Shown here in pieces: positions 8,081 to 15,943 of a DNA stretch of 43,500 nucleotides. Location of the stretch: positions 1-43,500 of the forward strand of contig CAMKGM010000021.1 of the NCBI GenBank assembly GCA_946412245.1, written 5' to 3'. The position numbers and the translations under genes are program-made. The stretch comes from an uncultured Bacteroidales bacterium. GTDB taxonomy: Bacteria; Bacteroidota; Bacteroidia; Bacteroidales; Muribaculaceae. Position 1 is the stretch's first letter. Every line of letters starts with the position of its first letter. The notes under the pieces were generated by a model. The model worked only from the letters and a program-made list of their open reading frames with translations. It searched no databases and was not told where the DNA came from.

Positions 8081-8851
8081 TTATTTCTCGAGCGTGCGTA
8101 CCGGGAAGGTGAAGTAGGTGTTGGGGTAGGGCTCGTTCTTGAGCGTGAAGTGCCACCACTCGCTATCAAGCGGCTTGAAACCGTGCTTGATCATCGCATT
8201 GCGCAGAATCATGCGGTTGGCGAACTGCTCGGGAGTGATATAGCGACCGGCCGGCGACACACCACCGGTGTACTTGCCCGTGTTGGGATTGCCGCAGAAG
8301 TCGGGATGGCTCTCAATGCCAAACCAGTCGAAGGTGCCCCCCATATCCACTTCCTTTTCGGTGCGCATGTCGAACAGGGTGAGGTCGATAGTAGAACCGC
8401 GCGAGTGACCGGACTTAGAGGCGATATACTCGGGAATGAGCACATTCTTGTTGAGCTCTGGATAGAAATAGGGCTTCATCAGGGTGTCGTTAACAGCCTC
8501 GGCCCAGCGCACGAAGTGACTCACCGCACGTTGCGGACGATAGGCATCGTACACCTTGATGCGGTAGCCCTTGGCTACCAGTTCGTCGCTCACGGCTTTG
8601 AGTGCCGCAGCAGCCTCGCGCGTGATGAGTGTGACAGGTTGCTGATAGCCGTCAATGCGCTCGCCCACGAAGTTATAGGTAGAGTAATAACGGATTTCGA
8701 GAATAGCGTCGGGGATAGCCTCAGCGAGCATCACGAAACCGGTGGGGTCGTCCGGACCCTTTGAACGGTCTGAACGATATTGCGCCCATGCGGTGGTAGC
8801 GGTTGTGCAGAGCAGTGCGAGGGCGATGAGGGATTTAGAGAGTCGTTTCAT
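8081..8851 (-). CDS. D-alanyl-D-alanine dipeptidase (VanX/DdpX type, peptidase M15D)
   Basis: This is a predicted exported zinc dipeptidase that splits D-Ala-D-Ala. A signal peptide ('MKRLSKSLIALALLCTTATT', cleaved near AWA-Q) precedes the enzyme. The VanX hallmarks are present: the substrate arginine in 'YDAYRPQRA', zinc ligands H149 and D156 in 'SGHSRGSTIDL', and the catalytic E231 and zinc ligand H234 in 'EWWHF'. The 256-residue length includes the leader. Its ATG overlaps the TGA of the upstream lytic transglycosylase (ATGA), which implies translational coupling and a shared role in peptidoglycan turnover or D-alanine recovery. Periplasmic D-Ala-D-Ala is more likely than a vancomycin-resistance substrate, since VanX proper is cytoplasmic and no vanHA genes are nearby. 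Confidence 0.93.
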   Translation of the reverse strand: MKRLSKSLIALALLCTTATTAWAQYRSDRSKGPDDPTGFVMLAEAIPDAILEIRYYSTYNFVGERIDGYQQPVTLITREAAAALKAVSDELVAKGYRIKVYDAYRPQRAVSHFVRWAEAVNDTLMKPYFYPELNKNVLIPEYIASKSGHSRGSTIDLTLFDMRTEKEVDMGGTFDWFGIESHPDFCGNPNTGKYTGGVSPAGRYITPEQFANRMILRNAMIKHGFKPLDSEWWHFTLKNEPYPNTYFTFPVRTLEK

Positions 8852-10788
8852 CGGCGTTTCTTTTTAGAAGATTTTTTAGAACTTGAGTTCTTTTTATTGT
8901 CGTTGTCTTTGTCATTGTGCTTGCCGTGCTTCTTGCCGTGCTTGCCGGTTTTTTCTTCCTTGGCTTCAGACTTGGTGGGAATCTTGATCTTGTCACCCGC
9001 CTCAATCTTGTCGCCCTTGATGTTGTTGGCCTGGCGCAGTTCCTCAACGGTCACGCCATTCTTCTTGGCAATCTTGTCGAGCGACTCGCCACGCTTAATT
9101 TCGTGGTCAATGGTTTTAGGCTCCTCTTTTTTGGTCTCTTTCTTGCCACGCTTGCCGCGAGTCTTGCCGTTGTCCTTGTCCTTGTCATCGTCGGCTTTGG
9201 CCTTGGCGTTGCGGCCTCGTTTGCCGTTAGAGGTTTCTTTCTTGTCCTCTTTGGCTGTGGCTTTGTCGGTTTTCTTTGACTGCTTGGCGGGAGCGGCCTT
9301 CTCGGTGTCGTTAATCTTGTAACGGCTACGCTTGTCGGCGGCTATTTGTTCCTTGGTCTTGGGTTTGGGTTTGGGGGCGGGCTCTTTTTTCTCATATTTA
9401 TAGGTGTCGCTCGCTTTCATAGTCGACTCATCGTCGATGGTGTAAGAGCCCTGGTAGGATGATGCTGTTGATGGTGTGGTTGAAGTTTCCTGTTTCGGAG
9501 CGTTTTGCGCTACCATTGTCGAGGAGTTGTCAGGGCGATGTGACGAAGAGTTCTCCACCTTGATTTCATCGTAGTAATCGGTGTTAGATGCCGTATTGCG
9601 GTTGCTTGACGAAGAGCGGTTGCTTGACGAGGAGTTTTCCACTTTAATTTCGTCGTAATACTCCGATGCATTGGCATAGTTGCTGTTGCTTGTTCCCGGC
9701 TCCACCACATCGCGGTTGGCGTACAGGTCGTTGCGGAACTGAGCAATGCTGTCCTCGACCATGATGAAACTGTAGATTTGCTGTGACGGCAAGGCAAGCG
9801 AGTAGGGGTGCGTGTTGCCCGGAATCACGTCGTGGCGGAATTGTGGGTTGAGAATGCGTATTTCCTCAATGGGAATGTTGAGCACTTGCGAAATTTGGTT
9901 GAAGTGAATGCGGCGATTGACGCTCACGGTGTCAACGATGAGCGGTTTGCGCGCCAAGCTGGGGCTGATGTTGTGCTCCTTGTAATAGGTCATGATGTAG
10001 TTTGCCGCGATGAAGGCTGGCACATAACCGCGCGTCTCACGAGGCAGATAGTTGTAGATTTCCCAGAAATCGGGATTATTGGGGTTGCTGGCGCGGCGTA
10101 TGGCTTTGTTCACATTGCCCGGGCCGCAGTTGTAGGCAGCGATAGCCAACGACCAGTCGCCATAGATTTCGTACAGTTGCTTGAAATAGGCGGCTGCCTT
10201 CTCGCTTGAGCGGTAGGGGTCACGTCGCTCGTCAACAAGCGAATTTACCTCCAGCCCCACGCCACGAGCCGTGCCGAGCATGAACTGCCACAGTCCGGCG
10301 GCGCCAGCCGGAGAGACGGCGTTGGGATTCATGGCCGACTCAATGACAGGGATGTAGCGGAGTTCCAAAGGCAGTCCCTCTTTCTCAAGGGCTTGTTCAA
10401 AGATGGGCATATAGTAGAGGCTCATGCCCAGCATCTGCTCCACGAGCGTGCGGTTGCGCTTCACATAGCGGTCAATGTAGGAGCGAACCACTTGATTGTA
10501 GGGTAATTCAATGGTCGAGGGGATGGCCTTGAGCCTGCGAATGTACTCAGCCTCGTCGACCTCGCCGTCGGGCTTGATTTCCACATCTTTATCCAGGATG
10601 GCATAGTTCTGGAGATACCAGTTCTCCATCATGGCCTTGGTGTCGGTTTCAAAACTGGCCGGAAACACGATGTCGTTGTCGGTAATGGACTCCTTGAGCG
10701 ACAAAATCGATTTCTTGTTGGGGGCTGCCGTAATAGCTAAAGCCGCCATTGACAAGATGATGAACGATTTAAAACGGTTATGTTTCAT
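8848..10788 (-). CDS. MltD-like membrane-associated lytic murein transglycosylase with LysM
   Basis: The protein cleaves glycan strands of peptidoglycan to 1,6-anhydro products in the periplasm. An N-terminal signal segment (about 1-22) is followed by a GH23 transglycosylase domain: catalytic E150 in 'PVIESAMNPNAVSPAGAAGL', then 'AIAAYNCGPGNVNKAI'. A long low-complexity Ser/Asn and Lys-rich linker (about 360-555) leads to a single LysM domain (about 561-605, 'HEIKRGESLDKIAKKNGVTVEELR') for peptidoglycan binding. The C-terminus is a very basic 'KKSSKKKRR' tail. At 646 residues it is longer than typical MltD because of the linker. It lies 27 bases after the DUF5683 gene and overlaps the dipeptidase gene by four bases, so an operon is likely. 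Confidence 0.93.
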   Translation of the reverse strand: MKHNRFKSFIILSMAALAITAAPNKKSILSLKESITDNDIVFPASFETDTKAMMENWYLQNYAILDKDVEIKPDGEVDEAEYIRRLKAIPSTIELPYNQVVRSYIDRYVKRNRTLVEQMLGMSLYYMPIFEQALEKEGLPLELRYIPVIESAMNPNAVSPAGAAGLWQFMLGTARGVGLEVNSLVDERRDPYRSSEKAAAYFKQLYEIYGDWSLAIAAYNCGPGNVNKAIRRASNPNNPDFWEIYNYLPRETRGYVPAFIAANYIMTYYKEHNISPSLARKPLIVDTVSVNRRIHFNQISQVLNIPIEEIRILNPQFRHDVIPGNTHPYSLALPSQQIYSFIMVEDSIAQFRNDLYANRDVVEPGTSNSNYANASEYYDEIKVENSSSSNRSSSSNRNTASNTDYYDEIKVENSSSHRPDNSSTMVAQNAPKQETSTTPSTASSYQGSYTIDDESTMKASDTYKYEKKEPAPKPKPKTKEQIAADKRSRYKINDTEKAAPAKQSKKTDKATAKEDKKETSNGKRGRNAKAKADDDKDKDNGKTRGKRGKKETKKEEPKTIDHEIKRGESLDKIAKKNGVTVEELRQANNIKGDKIEAGDKIKIPTKSEAKEEKTGKHGKKHGKHNDKDNDNKKNSSSKKSSKKKRR

Positions 10789-10815
10789 ATTTGAGTGTAT
10801 TTTTTATCAAGTGAT

Positions 10816-11574
10816 TCAAAAATTAATAGCGCATTGCAGTCCGAATGAGGGTTTGGTGTTGCCGGCAGGGTTGTCGTTGAACATAGCCGGTGAAACATCC
10901 ATTGACAAATCGGGCGAAATATCAAAGTGCGATAACGAGGCATCCACATAGGCATCAACGATGTTGAGCAGGTATACTCCAACCATGCCAATGATGCAGA
11001 TGTCGCGATATCGCCTGTAGTAATCCTTCTTGTTCTTGAGCACCTTCTTGAGCCACGCTTGGTCCAAGTCACTCTCCTTGACCGTGGGCGGGAAGAAGTT
11101 CATGTAGCTGTGCGTGTTGGGGTCGTTGTCCATCACGTCGCGATAAGCCTTGGTGTAGTCGCCCAACATGCGGTTGTTCCAAGTCGTTCCGTAGCCCAGA
11201 CCGACAAATGCACCCACAATGATGGGCAGTTTCCAGTAACGGTGGTTATAGATTTGACCCAGGCCCGGGCACAAAGCCGAGAGCCACAATGCCCGAAAGG
11301 GGTCGGGGTTAAATACGCGAATCTTCCCCATGTGATTGTCATGGAGCGAATCGGCGGTTAGTGTGAGCGTGTCGGGGGCCAGGGTTGAGCGGGCGGCGCG
11401 CGCCTGAGCCGAAAGCGAGTCAGTGCGCTGGTGAACCACAGTGGAATCAGTCGCCATCACTGAAACAGAGTCAACAGGCAGTGCCTGAGCCCGGCAGGGA
11501 CATAACACAAACAGGCCAAGCGCAAGCACTAAGCCCAGAAATTGGCAATATGTCGTTAACAATCTGTTTATCAC
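10816..11574 (-). CDS. DUF5683 family envelope protein
   Basis: The core resembles DUF5683, a small Bacteroidetes membrane protein usually found between parB and a lytic transglycosylase gene. It carries 'ALWLSALCPGLGQIYNHRYWKLPIIVGAFVG'-type segments that form one or two short membrane helices, and a second hydrophobic stretch 'ICIIGMVGVYLLNIVDAYVDA'. An N-terminal export signal runs through 'LGLVLALGLFVLCPCRAQA'. The frame opens further upstream with a GTG at 11631, but a GTG at 11574 gives a signal peptide with a normal short basic N-region, so I prefer it. Function is unknown. The stop of parB lies just upstream, consistent with one transcript. Confidence 0.8.
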   Translation of the reverse strand: MINRLLTTYCQFLGLVLALGLFVLCPCRAQALPVDSVSVMATDSTVVHQRTDSLSAQARAARSTLAPDTLTLTADSLHDNHMGKIRVFNPDPFRALWLSALCPGLGQIYNHRYWKLPIIVGAFVGLGYGTTWNNRMLGDYTKAYRDVMDNDPNTHSYMNFFPPTVKESDLDQAWLKKVLKNKKDYYRRYRDICIIGMVGVYLLNIVDAYVDASLSHFDISPDLSMDVSPAMFNDNPAGNTKPSFGLQCAINF

Positions 11575-11634
11575 AAAATAGTGGCTGCATTCACTCGCTT
11601 GTGAGCTTGGTCGCAAGCAGGTGAAATGCACCGA

Positions 11635-12528
11635 TTAATTGGTTTTCAGACGGTCAAAGATAGTAATTATTTTCTCTAATTCATCTTCGTTATTGAAGGC
11701 GAATGTTATTTTTCCTTTACCCGTGGCATTGCACGCAAACTTCACGGGAATGCCGAATGAAGCCGAAAGATGTTTTTGCAAAACTTCAAAATCTTTGCTA
11801 CTCAATCGGTTAGAGGGTTTACTGCTTTCACCCTCGCCCGACGCATCGGCTTCCTGATACTGCTTGGCAAGTTGCTCAACCTGCCTCACCGATAAACCTT
11901 TTTTAAGAATCTCGTTATATAATTTTAACTGGAGAGAAGGTTTGCCGATGGACAGCAACGCGCGGGCATGGCCCATGTCGACGGTCTTGTCGCGAAGGCC
12001 CAGTTGCACCTCGGCCGGCAATTTGAGCAGGCGCAGGAAATTGGCGATGGTGGCACGGTTCTTGCCGATGCGCTCGCTGAGTCGTTCTTGTGTGAGATTA
12101 TATTGGTCAATGAGTTTGCGGAACGTGAGTGCAATCTCAATGGCATTAAGGTCCTCGCGCTGAATGTTCTCAATGAGGGCCATCTCGGTGATTTCGGCAT
12201 CGTTAGCGGTGCGCACGTAGGCCGGAACCGATTGCAGGCCGGCCAGTTTTGCAGCGCGATAGCGGCGCTCACCTGAGATAATTTGGTAACTGTTGGGCCC
12301 CAGGCTCCTGAGAGTGAGGGGCTGAATGATGCCCAGTTCCCTGATTGACATGGCGAGTTCTTCGAGAGCCGACTCGTCGAAGGATGTTCGCGGTTGGTCG
12401 GGATTTGGTGTTATTTGTTCAATGGGTATCTCACTGATAGCCGAGGAACCGCTCGTCTGGATGTCGTCCATTGAAATCAGGGAGTCGAGTCCGCGGCCCA
12501 GAGCACTGCGTTTATTCTTGTTGTTCAT
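11635..12528 (-). CDS. parB: Chromosome partitioning protein ParB
   Basis: ParB binds parS sites, spreads as a CTP-dependent clamp and works with ParA in origin segregation. The N-terminal domain has the CTP/arginine motif 'SGERRYRAAKLAGLQSVPAYV' region and 'ALIENIQREDLNAIEIA'. The central helix-turn-helix lies in 'LTQERLSERIGKNRATIANFLRLLKLP'. A C-terminal dimerisation segment with a final beta strand follows a Ser-rich linker. At 297 residues it matches the family. It begins 57 bases after parA. I found no convincing parS palindrome (GTTTCACGTGAAAC type) in the window. Confidence 0.96.
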   Translation of the reverse strand: MNNKNKRSALGRGLDSLISMDDIQTSGSSAISEIPIEQITPNPDQPRTSFDESALEELAMSIRELGIIQPLTLRSLGPNSYQIISGERRYRAAKLAGLQSVPAYVRTANDAEITEMALIENIQREDLNAIEIALTFRKLIDQYNLTQERLSERIGKNRATIANFLRLLKLPAEVQLGLRDKTVDMGHARALLSIGKPSLQLKLYNEILKKGLSVRQVEQLAKQYQEADASGEGESSKPSNRLSSKDFEVLQKHLSASFGIPVKFACNATGKGKITFAFNNEDELEKIITIFDRLKTN

Positions 12529-12585
12529 GACTGAAATGTGCTGAAGTGGTTAAAAATCGATGCAAAGTTACAAAAAACCGCTGAA

Positions 12586-13353
12586 TCAGTGCGAATGCTT
12601 GGCGATGAGTTCCTTGGCCAGTTGCATGTGGCTGGTAGCCCCACGGCTTGCGGGGTCGTAGAGAATGGCGGGCAGTCCATGACTGGGCGCCTCGCTCAGC
12701 CTGATGTTGCGTGGAATGACCGTGGTGAATACCATGTCGCCAAAGTGGGTCTTCAACTCCTCGTAGATTTGGTTGGCAAGGCGCAGTCGAGCGTCGTACA
12801 TGGTGAGTAGGAATCCCTCAATGCGCAGCGACGGGTTGAGCCTTGACTTGATGATGCGCACCGTGTTGAGCAGTTTGCTGATGCCCTCCAGGGCAAAGTA
12901 CTCGGCCTGTACGGGAATGATGACCGAATGTGCTGCAGTGAGTGCATTCACTGTGATAAGTCCCAATGAGGGGCTGCAGTCGACCAGAATGTAGTCATAG
13001 TCATTGGCTACGTCGGTGAGCATCGTGCTCATCACTCGTTCGCGGTTGGGCTTGTTGATGAGTTCAAGTTCAGCCCCCACCAGGTCGATGCGCGACCCGA
13101 GCACGTCAAGCCCTTCGACACACGAAGCCACCTGTGAGCCACGAACAGGGTAGTCATCGACCAAGCACTCGTAGATTGAGGTGGAGAGTGTTTTGGGGTC
13201 GATGCCCAGACCAGAGGTGGCATTGGCCTGCGGGTCGGCGTCAATGAGCAGCACTCGCTTGCCATTAACGGCAAGTGAGGCGGCGAGGTTAATAGCGGTA
13301 GTGGTCTTTCCCACGCCGCCTTTTTGATTAGCTATAGCGATGATTCGTCCCAT
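12586..13353 (-). CDS. parA: Chromosome partitioning ATPase ParA (Soj)
   Basis: This Walker-type ATPase drives ParB-parS complexes apart along the nucleoid. The deviant Walker A 'KGGVGKTTTAINLA' starts near residue 11, the Walker A' segment is 'VLLIDADPQANAT', and the Walker B is 'YDYILVDCSPSLG'. At 255 residues it is the short chromosomal Soj type, without an N-terminal DNA-binding domain. It leads the parA-parB-DUF5683-mltD-dipeptidase cluster. The upstream sequence has only a weak promoter match (TTCCTTTG on the minus strand, 13383-13390). Confidence 0.97.
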   Translation of the reverse strand: MGRIIAIANQKGGVGKTTTAINLAASLAVNGKRVLLIDADPQANATSGLGIDPKTLSTSIYECLVDDYPVRGSQVASCVEGLDVLGSRIDLVGAELELINKPNRERVMSTMLTDVANDYDYILVDCSPSLGLITVNALTAAHSVIIPVQAEYFALEGISKLLNTVRIIKSRLNPSLRIEGFLLTMYDARLRLANQIYEELKTHFGDMVFTTVIPRNIRLSEAPSHGLPAILYDPASRGATSHMQLAKELIAKHSH

Positions 13354-13679
13354 AATTGTCTCTTATCATTTAAATTTGAGTACAAAGGAATGATATTTTC
13401 TTGAAAAACGGTGAAATAAATTAGTTAAATTGCTTGAAATGTTGACAAGTTGCCGTTTTTGTTAATAACTCCGAGTATATCTCCCTAAAAAACATTAAAA
13501 AGCCGCGTAAAAACGGGACGAGTGCCCAAAAAAGTTGTGATTTTAAAAATTAATTGTGAAATTTGTAGGCTTTATATGGACAAGCAAGCCGCTTACGTTC
13601 CACTTAACGCACTCTTTAACAACGATAAATCATTAACAACAAGCCGCACAACGGCTAAATAAGACAACTAAAAACAACT
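13354..13679. other. Divergent intergenic region between parA and the first M6 peptidase
   Basis: This AT-rich spacer of 326 bases holds no credible gene. It contains the parA leader on one side and a candidate promoter for the peptidase cluster at 13534-13565, leaving a leader of about 110 bases for that transcript. I see no strong palindrome or repeat in it. Confidence 0.6.
13534..13565 (+). promoter_or_regulatory. Candidate promoter of the M6 peptidase cluster
   Basis: GTTG (13534-13537) and GAAATTTG (13558-13565) are 20 bases apart. They match TTTG-N19/20-TAnnTTTG with one mismatch in each box. Transcription would start near 13571. Confidence 0.4.
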
Positions 13680-15911
13680 ATGAAAAAAATCTTAACTTTC
13701 GTGGCAGCCGCGCTACTTGGCGTGAGCATGGCTCAGGCGATTCCCGCCAGCCCACACCCCATTGTAGTGACGCAACCCGACGGCCGTCAAATCACTTTGA
13801 AAATCAATGGAGACGAGCATTACAACTTTTATACAACCGTTGACGGATATACTGTGCTCAAGAATGAAGCCGGATATTATGTGTACGCTCAGAAAACCGG
13901 TGGTCGCCTCACGGCCACAAGCACAATAGCCCGCAATGCGCAGGAGCGTAGCGCCGGCGAGGTGGCACTGCTCAATCAGATTGGCCGCCGCGTGATTGAC
14001 TCTCAGGCAGTGGGACGAGCCAAGAAAGCTCGTGCCGAGCGTGATGAGGCCATGAAAGTGAGAAGATTTGACTACAGCAAGTTCAAGGGTCTGGTGCTGC
14101 TGGTGGAATGGAACGACTGTTCGTTTCAGCGTAGCGATGCGGCCGACTTCTACCAGAAGATGATCAATCAGCGCAACTATACTGGTTACACCAACGAGGA
14201 CGGTACTCCGAATTACTATGGCAAGTTCACGGGTAGTGTACGTGACTACTTCTACGACAACAGTATGCAGATGTTCGACCCCGTGTTTGACGTGGTGGGC
14301 CCCATTCAACTCACTGATTTTAGCGTGAACTCACCGAACCAAACCAGCAATATGCGCGCGGTCTTGTACGCAGCCTTGAAAAAAGCCAATGACTTGGTTG
14401 ACTTTAGCCAATATGACCTGGACAATAACGGTGCAGTAGATATCTTTTACATCATCTTTGCCGGTGTGGGTTCTAACACGGGCGAGGCATCTCAACACGT
14501 TTGGCCTCACGCCGGTTACTTGTGGCCTACCATATCATATGACGATGTGCGCCTGGGCCGCTATGCCTGCTCTTGCGAACTCTTTTCGCAAGAATATGGC
14601 GGCATTATTGACGGTATAGGCACCATGTGTCATGAGTTCAGCCATGTGCTGGGTTTGCCCGACCTGTATGACACTGACTATGGTGATTCTGGTGGCGAGG
14701 CAGCTACTCCCAATACCTATGAGATTATGGACGGCGGTGGTTATAACAACACCGGCCGCACGCCCGCCGGCTACTCAGCCTACGACAAATATTCTGTTGA
14801 GTTTGCCCCTGTGCAAGTGATTGATCAGGCCGGCACCTACACGCTTAACCCCCTTTCGACTCACAATGAGATTTATCGCATCAACACTCCGCTACCCAAA
14901 GAGTACTTCCTGCTGGAGAACCGTCAGTACGACGGCAAGTGGGACCAATCATTGCCCGGACACGGAATGCTGGTGGCACGTGTGGACTCATCTAAGACTT
15001 CGGTTTGGACCGACAACACAGTGAACAATGACCCATCGCGCCTATACTATGAGATTTTGCGCGCCGGTAACGCGACAGCTGCCGAGGGAATGCCCAGCGA
15101 TCCCTTCCCCGGTACCAAGAATGTGACGATGCTCTCAAATAACACCAAGCCCAGCCTGAAAACCTGGAATGGCACTGAAAACGACTTTAGCATCTCAGCC
15201 ATCAAGGAAGAAAACGGCGTGATTAGTTTCACCGTGCAGAACGTAGCCGACATTCTTGTCGACATTGAAGACTTTGAAACCATGCCCGCTACCACAAGCA
15301 CCGCGGCACAAGACGTTGAAGGACGATGGGCCAACTGGTCGTTCACCAAGAGTAATGTCACAGCACCCGGTGAGGGTAAGTGCGAAGGTGTTAATTCTGT
15401 GGCGATGAAACTGCCCAGTCTGTTTACAAGTAGCGATACCTACTACGATGCCTATATGATGACCATCAAGGTGTTCAACACAACAAGTACCGACACTAAA
15501 TTATCTCTGAGTTACTCGACCGACGGCGGCGCTACTTGGAAGACCGCTAAAACGCCTACAAACGAGACCACTATCGCAGTGAGCAAGAATTCGATTGCCG
15601 TTCCCTCGTGGACCATCGCGACCAACAAGAACGAACCCACTCGCTACCGCATTCAGCAGACGGCCGGTAACAAAAACAACCCCATCTACATTGACGATGT
15701 CTCTATCTATTACACCGCCAAGGGCGGCGATTTGCTGACCGGTGATGTGGACGGCAACGGCCAGGTAAACGTGAGCGACGTGACAGCGCTGGTTAACATG
15801 ATTCTCGGAACCATTCCTATGGATCAGACTCATGCCGACGTGGACGGCAACGGCCAGGTGAACGTGAGCGACGTGACCGCATTGGTAAATATCATTTTAG
15901 GGGTTTCCTAA
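13680..15911 (+). CDS. Secreted M6 family metalloprotease with dockerin-like tail (copy 1)
   Basis: This is a predicted exported zinc endopeptidase of the immune-inhibitor-A-like M6 family. A signal peptide ends near 'SMAQA'. A propeptide-like domain with 'VTQPDG' and 'TVDGYTVLKNEAGYYVYA' runs to about residue 100. The catalytic domain contains 'CHEFSHVLGLPDLYDTD' with zinc ligands H318 and H322 and catalytic E319. A beta-sandwich-like region starting 'VDIEDFETMP' (about 520-685) precedes two tandem dockerin-like repeats (688-743), each of the form D-x-N/D-x-N/DG-x-VNVSDVTALVN. The 'EWDVMA' segment of the other two copies is replaced here by 'TYEIMD'. First gene of a three-copy tandem array. 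Natural substrates cannot be told from sequence. Confidence 0.92.
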   Translation: MKKILTFVAAALLGVSMAQAIPASPHPIVVTQPDGRQITLKINGDEHYNFYTTVDGYTVLKNEAGYYVYAQKTGGRLTATSTIARNAQERSAGEVALLNQIGRRVIDSQAVGRAKKARAERDEAMKVRRFDYSKFKGLVLLVEWNDCSFQRSDAADFYQKMINQRNYTGYTNEDGTPNYYGKFTGSVRDYFYDNSMQMFDPVFDVVGPIQLTDFSVNSPNQTSNMRAVLYAALKKANDLVDFSQYDLDNNGAVDIFYIIFAGVGSNTGEASQHVWPHAGYLWPTISYDDVRLGRYACSCELFSQEYGGIIDGIGTMCHEFSHVLGLPDLYDTDYGDSGGEAATPNTYEIMDGGGYNNTGRTPAGYSAYDKYSVEFAPVQVIDQAGTYTLNPLSTHNEIYRINTPLPKEYFLLENRQYDGKWDQSLPGHGMLVARVDSSKTSVWTDNTVNNDPSRLYYEILRAGNATAAEGMPSDPFPGTKNVTMLSNNTKPSLKTWNGTENDFSISAIKEENGVISFTVQNVADILVDIEDFETMPATTSTAAQDVEGRWANWSFTKSNVTAPGEGKCEGVNSVAMKLPSLFTSSDTYYDAYMMTIKVFNTTSTDTKLSLSYSTDGGATWKTAKTPTNETTIAVSKNSIAVPSWTIATNKNEPTRYRIQQTAGNKNNPIYIDDVSIYYTAKGGDLLTGDVDGNGQVNVSDVTALVNMILGTIPMDQTHADVDGNGQVNVSDVTALVNIILGVS

Positions 15912-15943
15912 TTTAGAATTTTATTAACTATAAAAACATATTG

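Noticed and set aside
8081-8851. Vancomycin resistance operon
   Set aside because: The VanX-like enzyme has a signal peptide and sits with a lytic transglycosylase; no vanH, vanA or vanRS genes are present, and the ordinary Ddl in the window is a normal D-Ala-D-Ala ligase.
13354-13679. Replication origin or parS site near parAB
   Set aside because: The AT-rich spacer has no DnaA-box cluster that I could see and no GTTTCACGTGAAAC-like palindrome.
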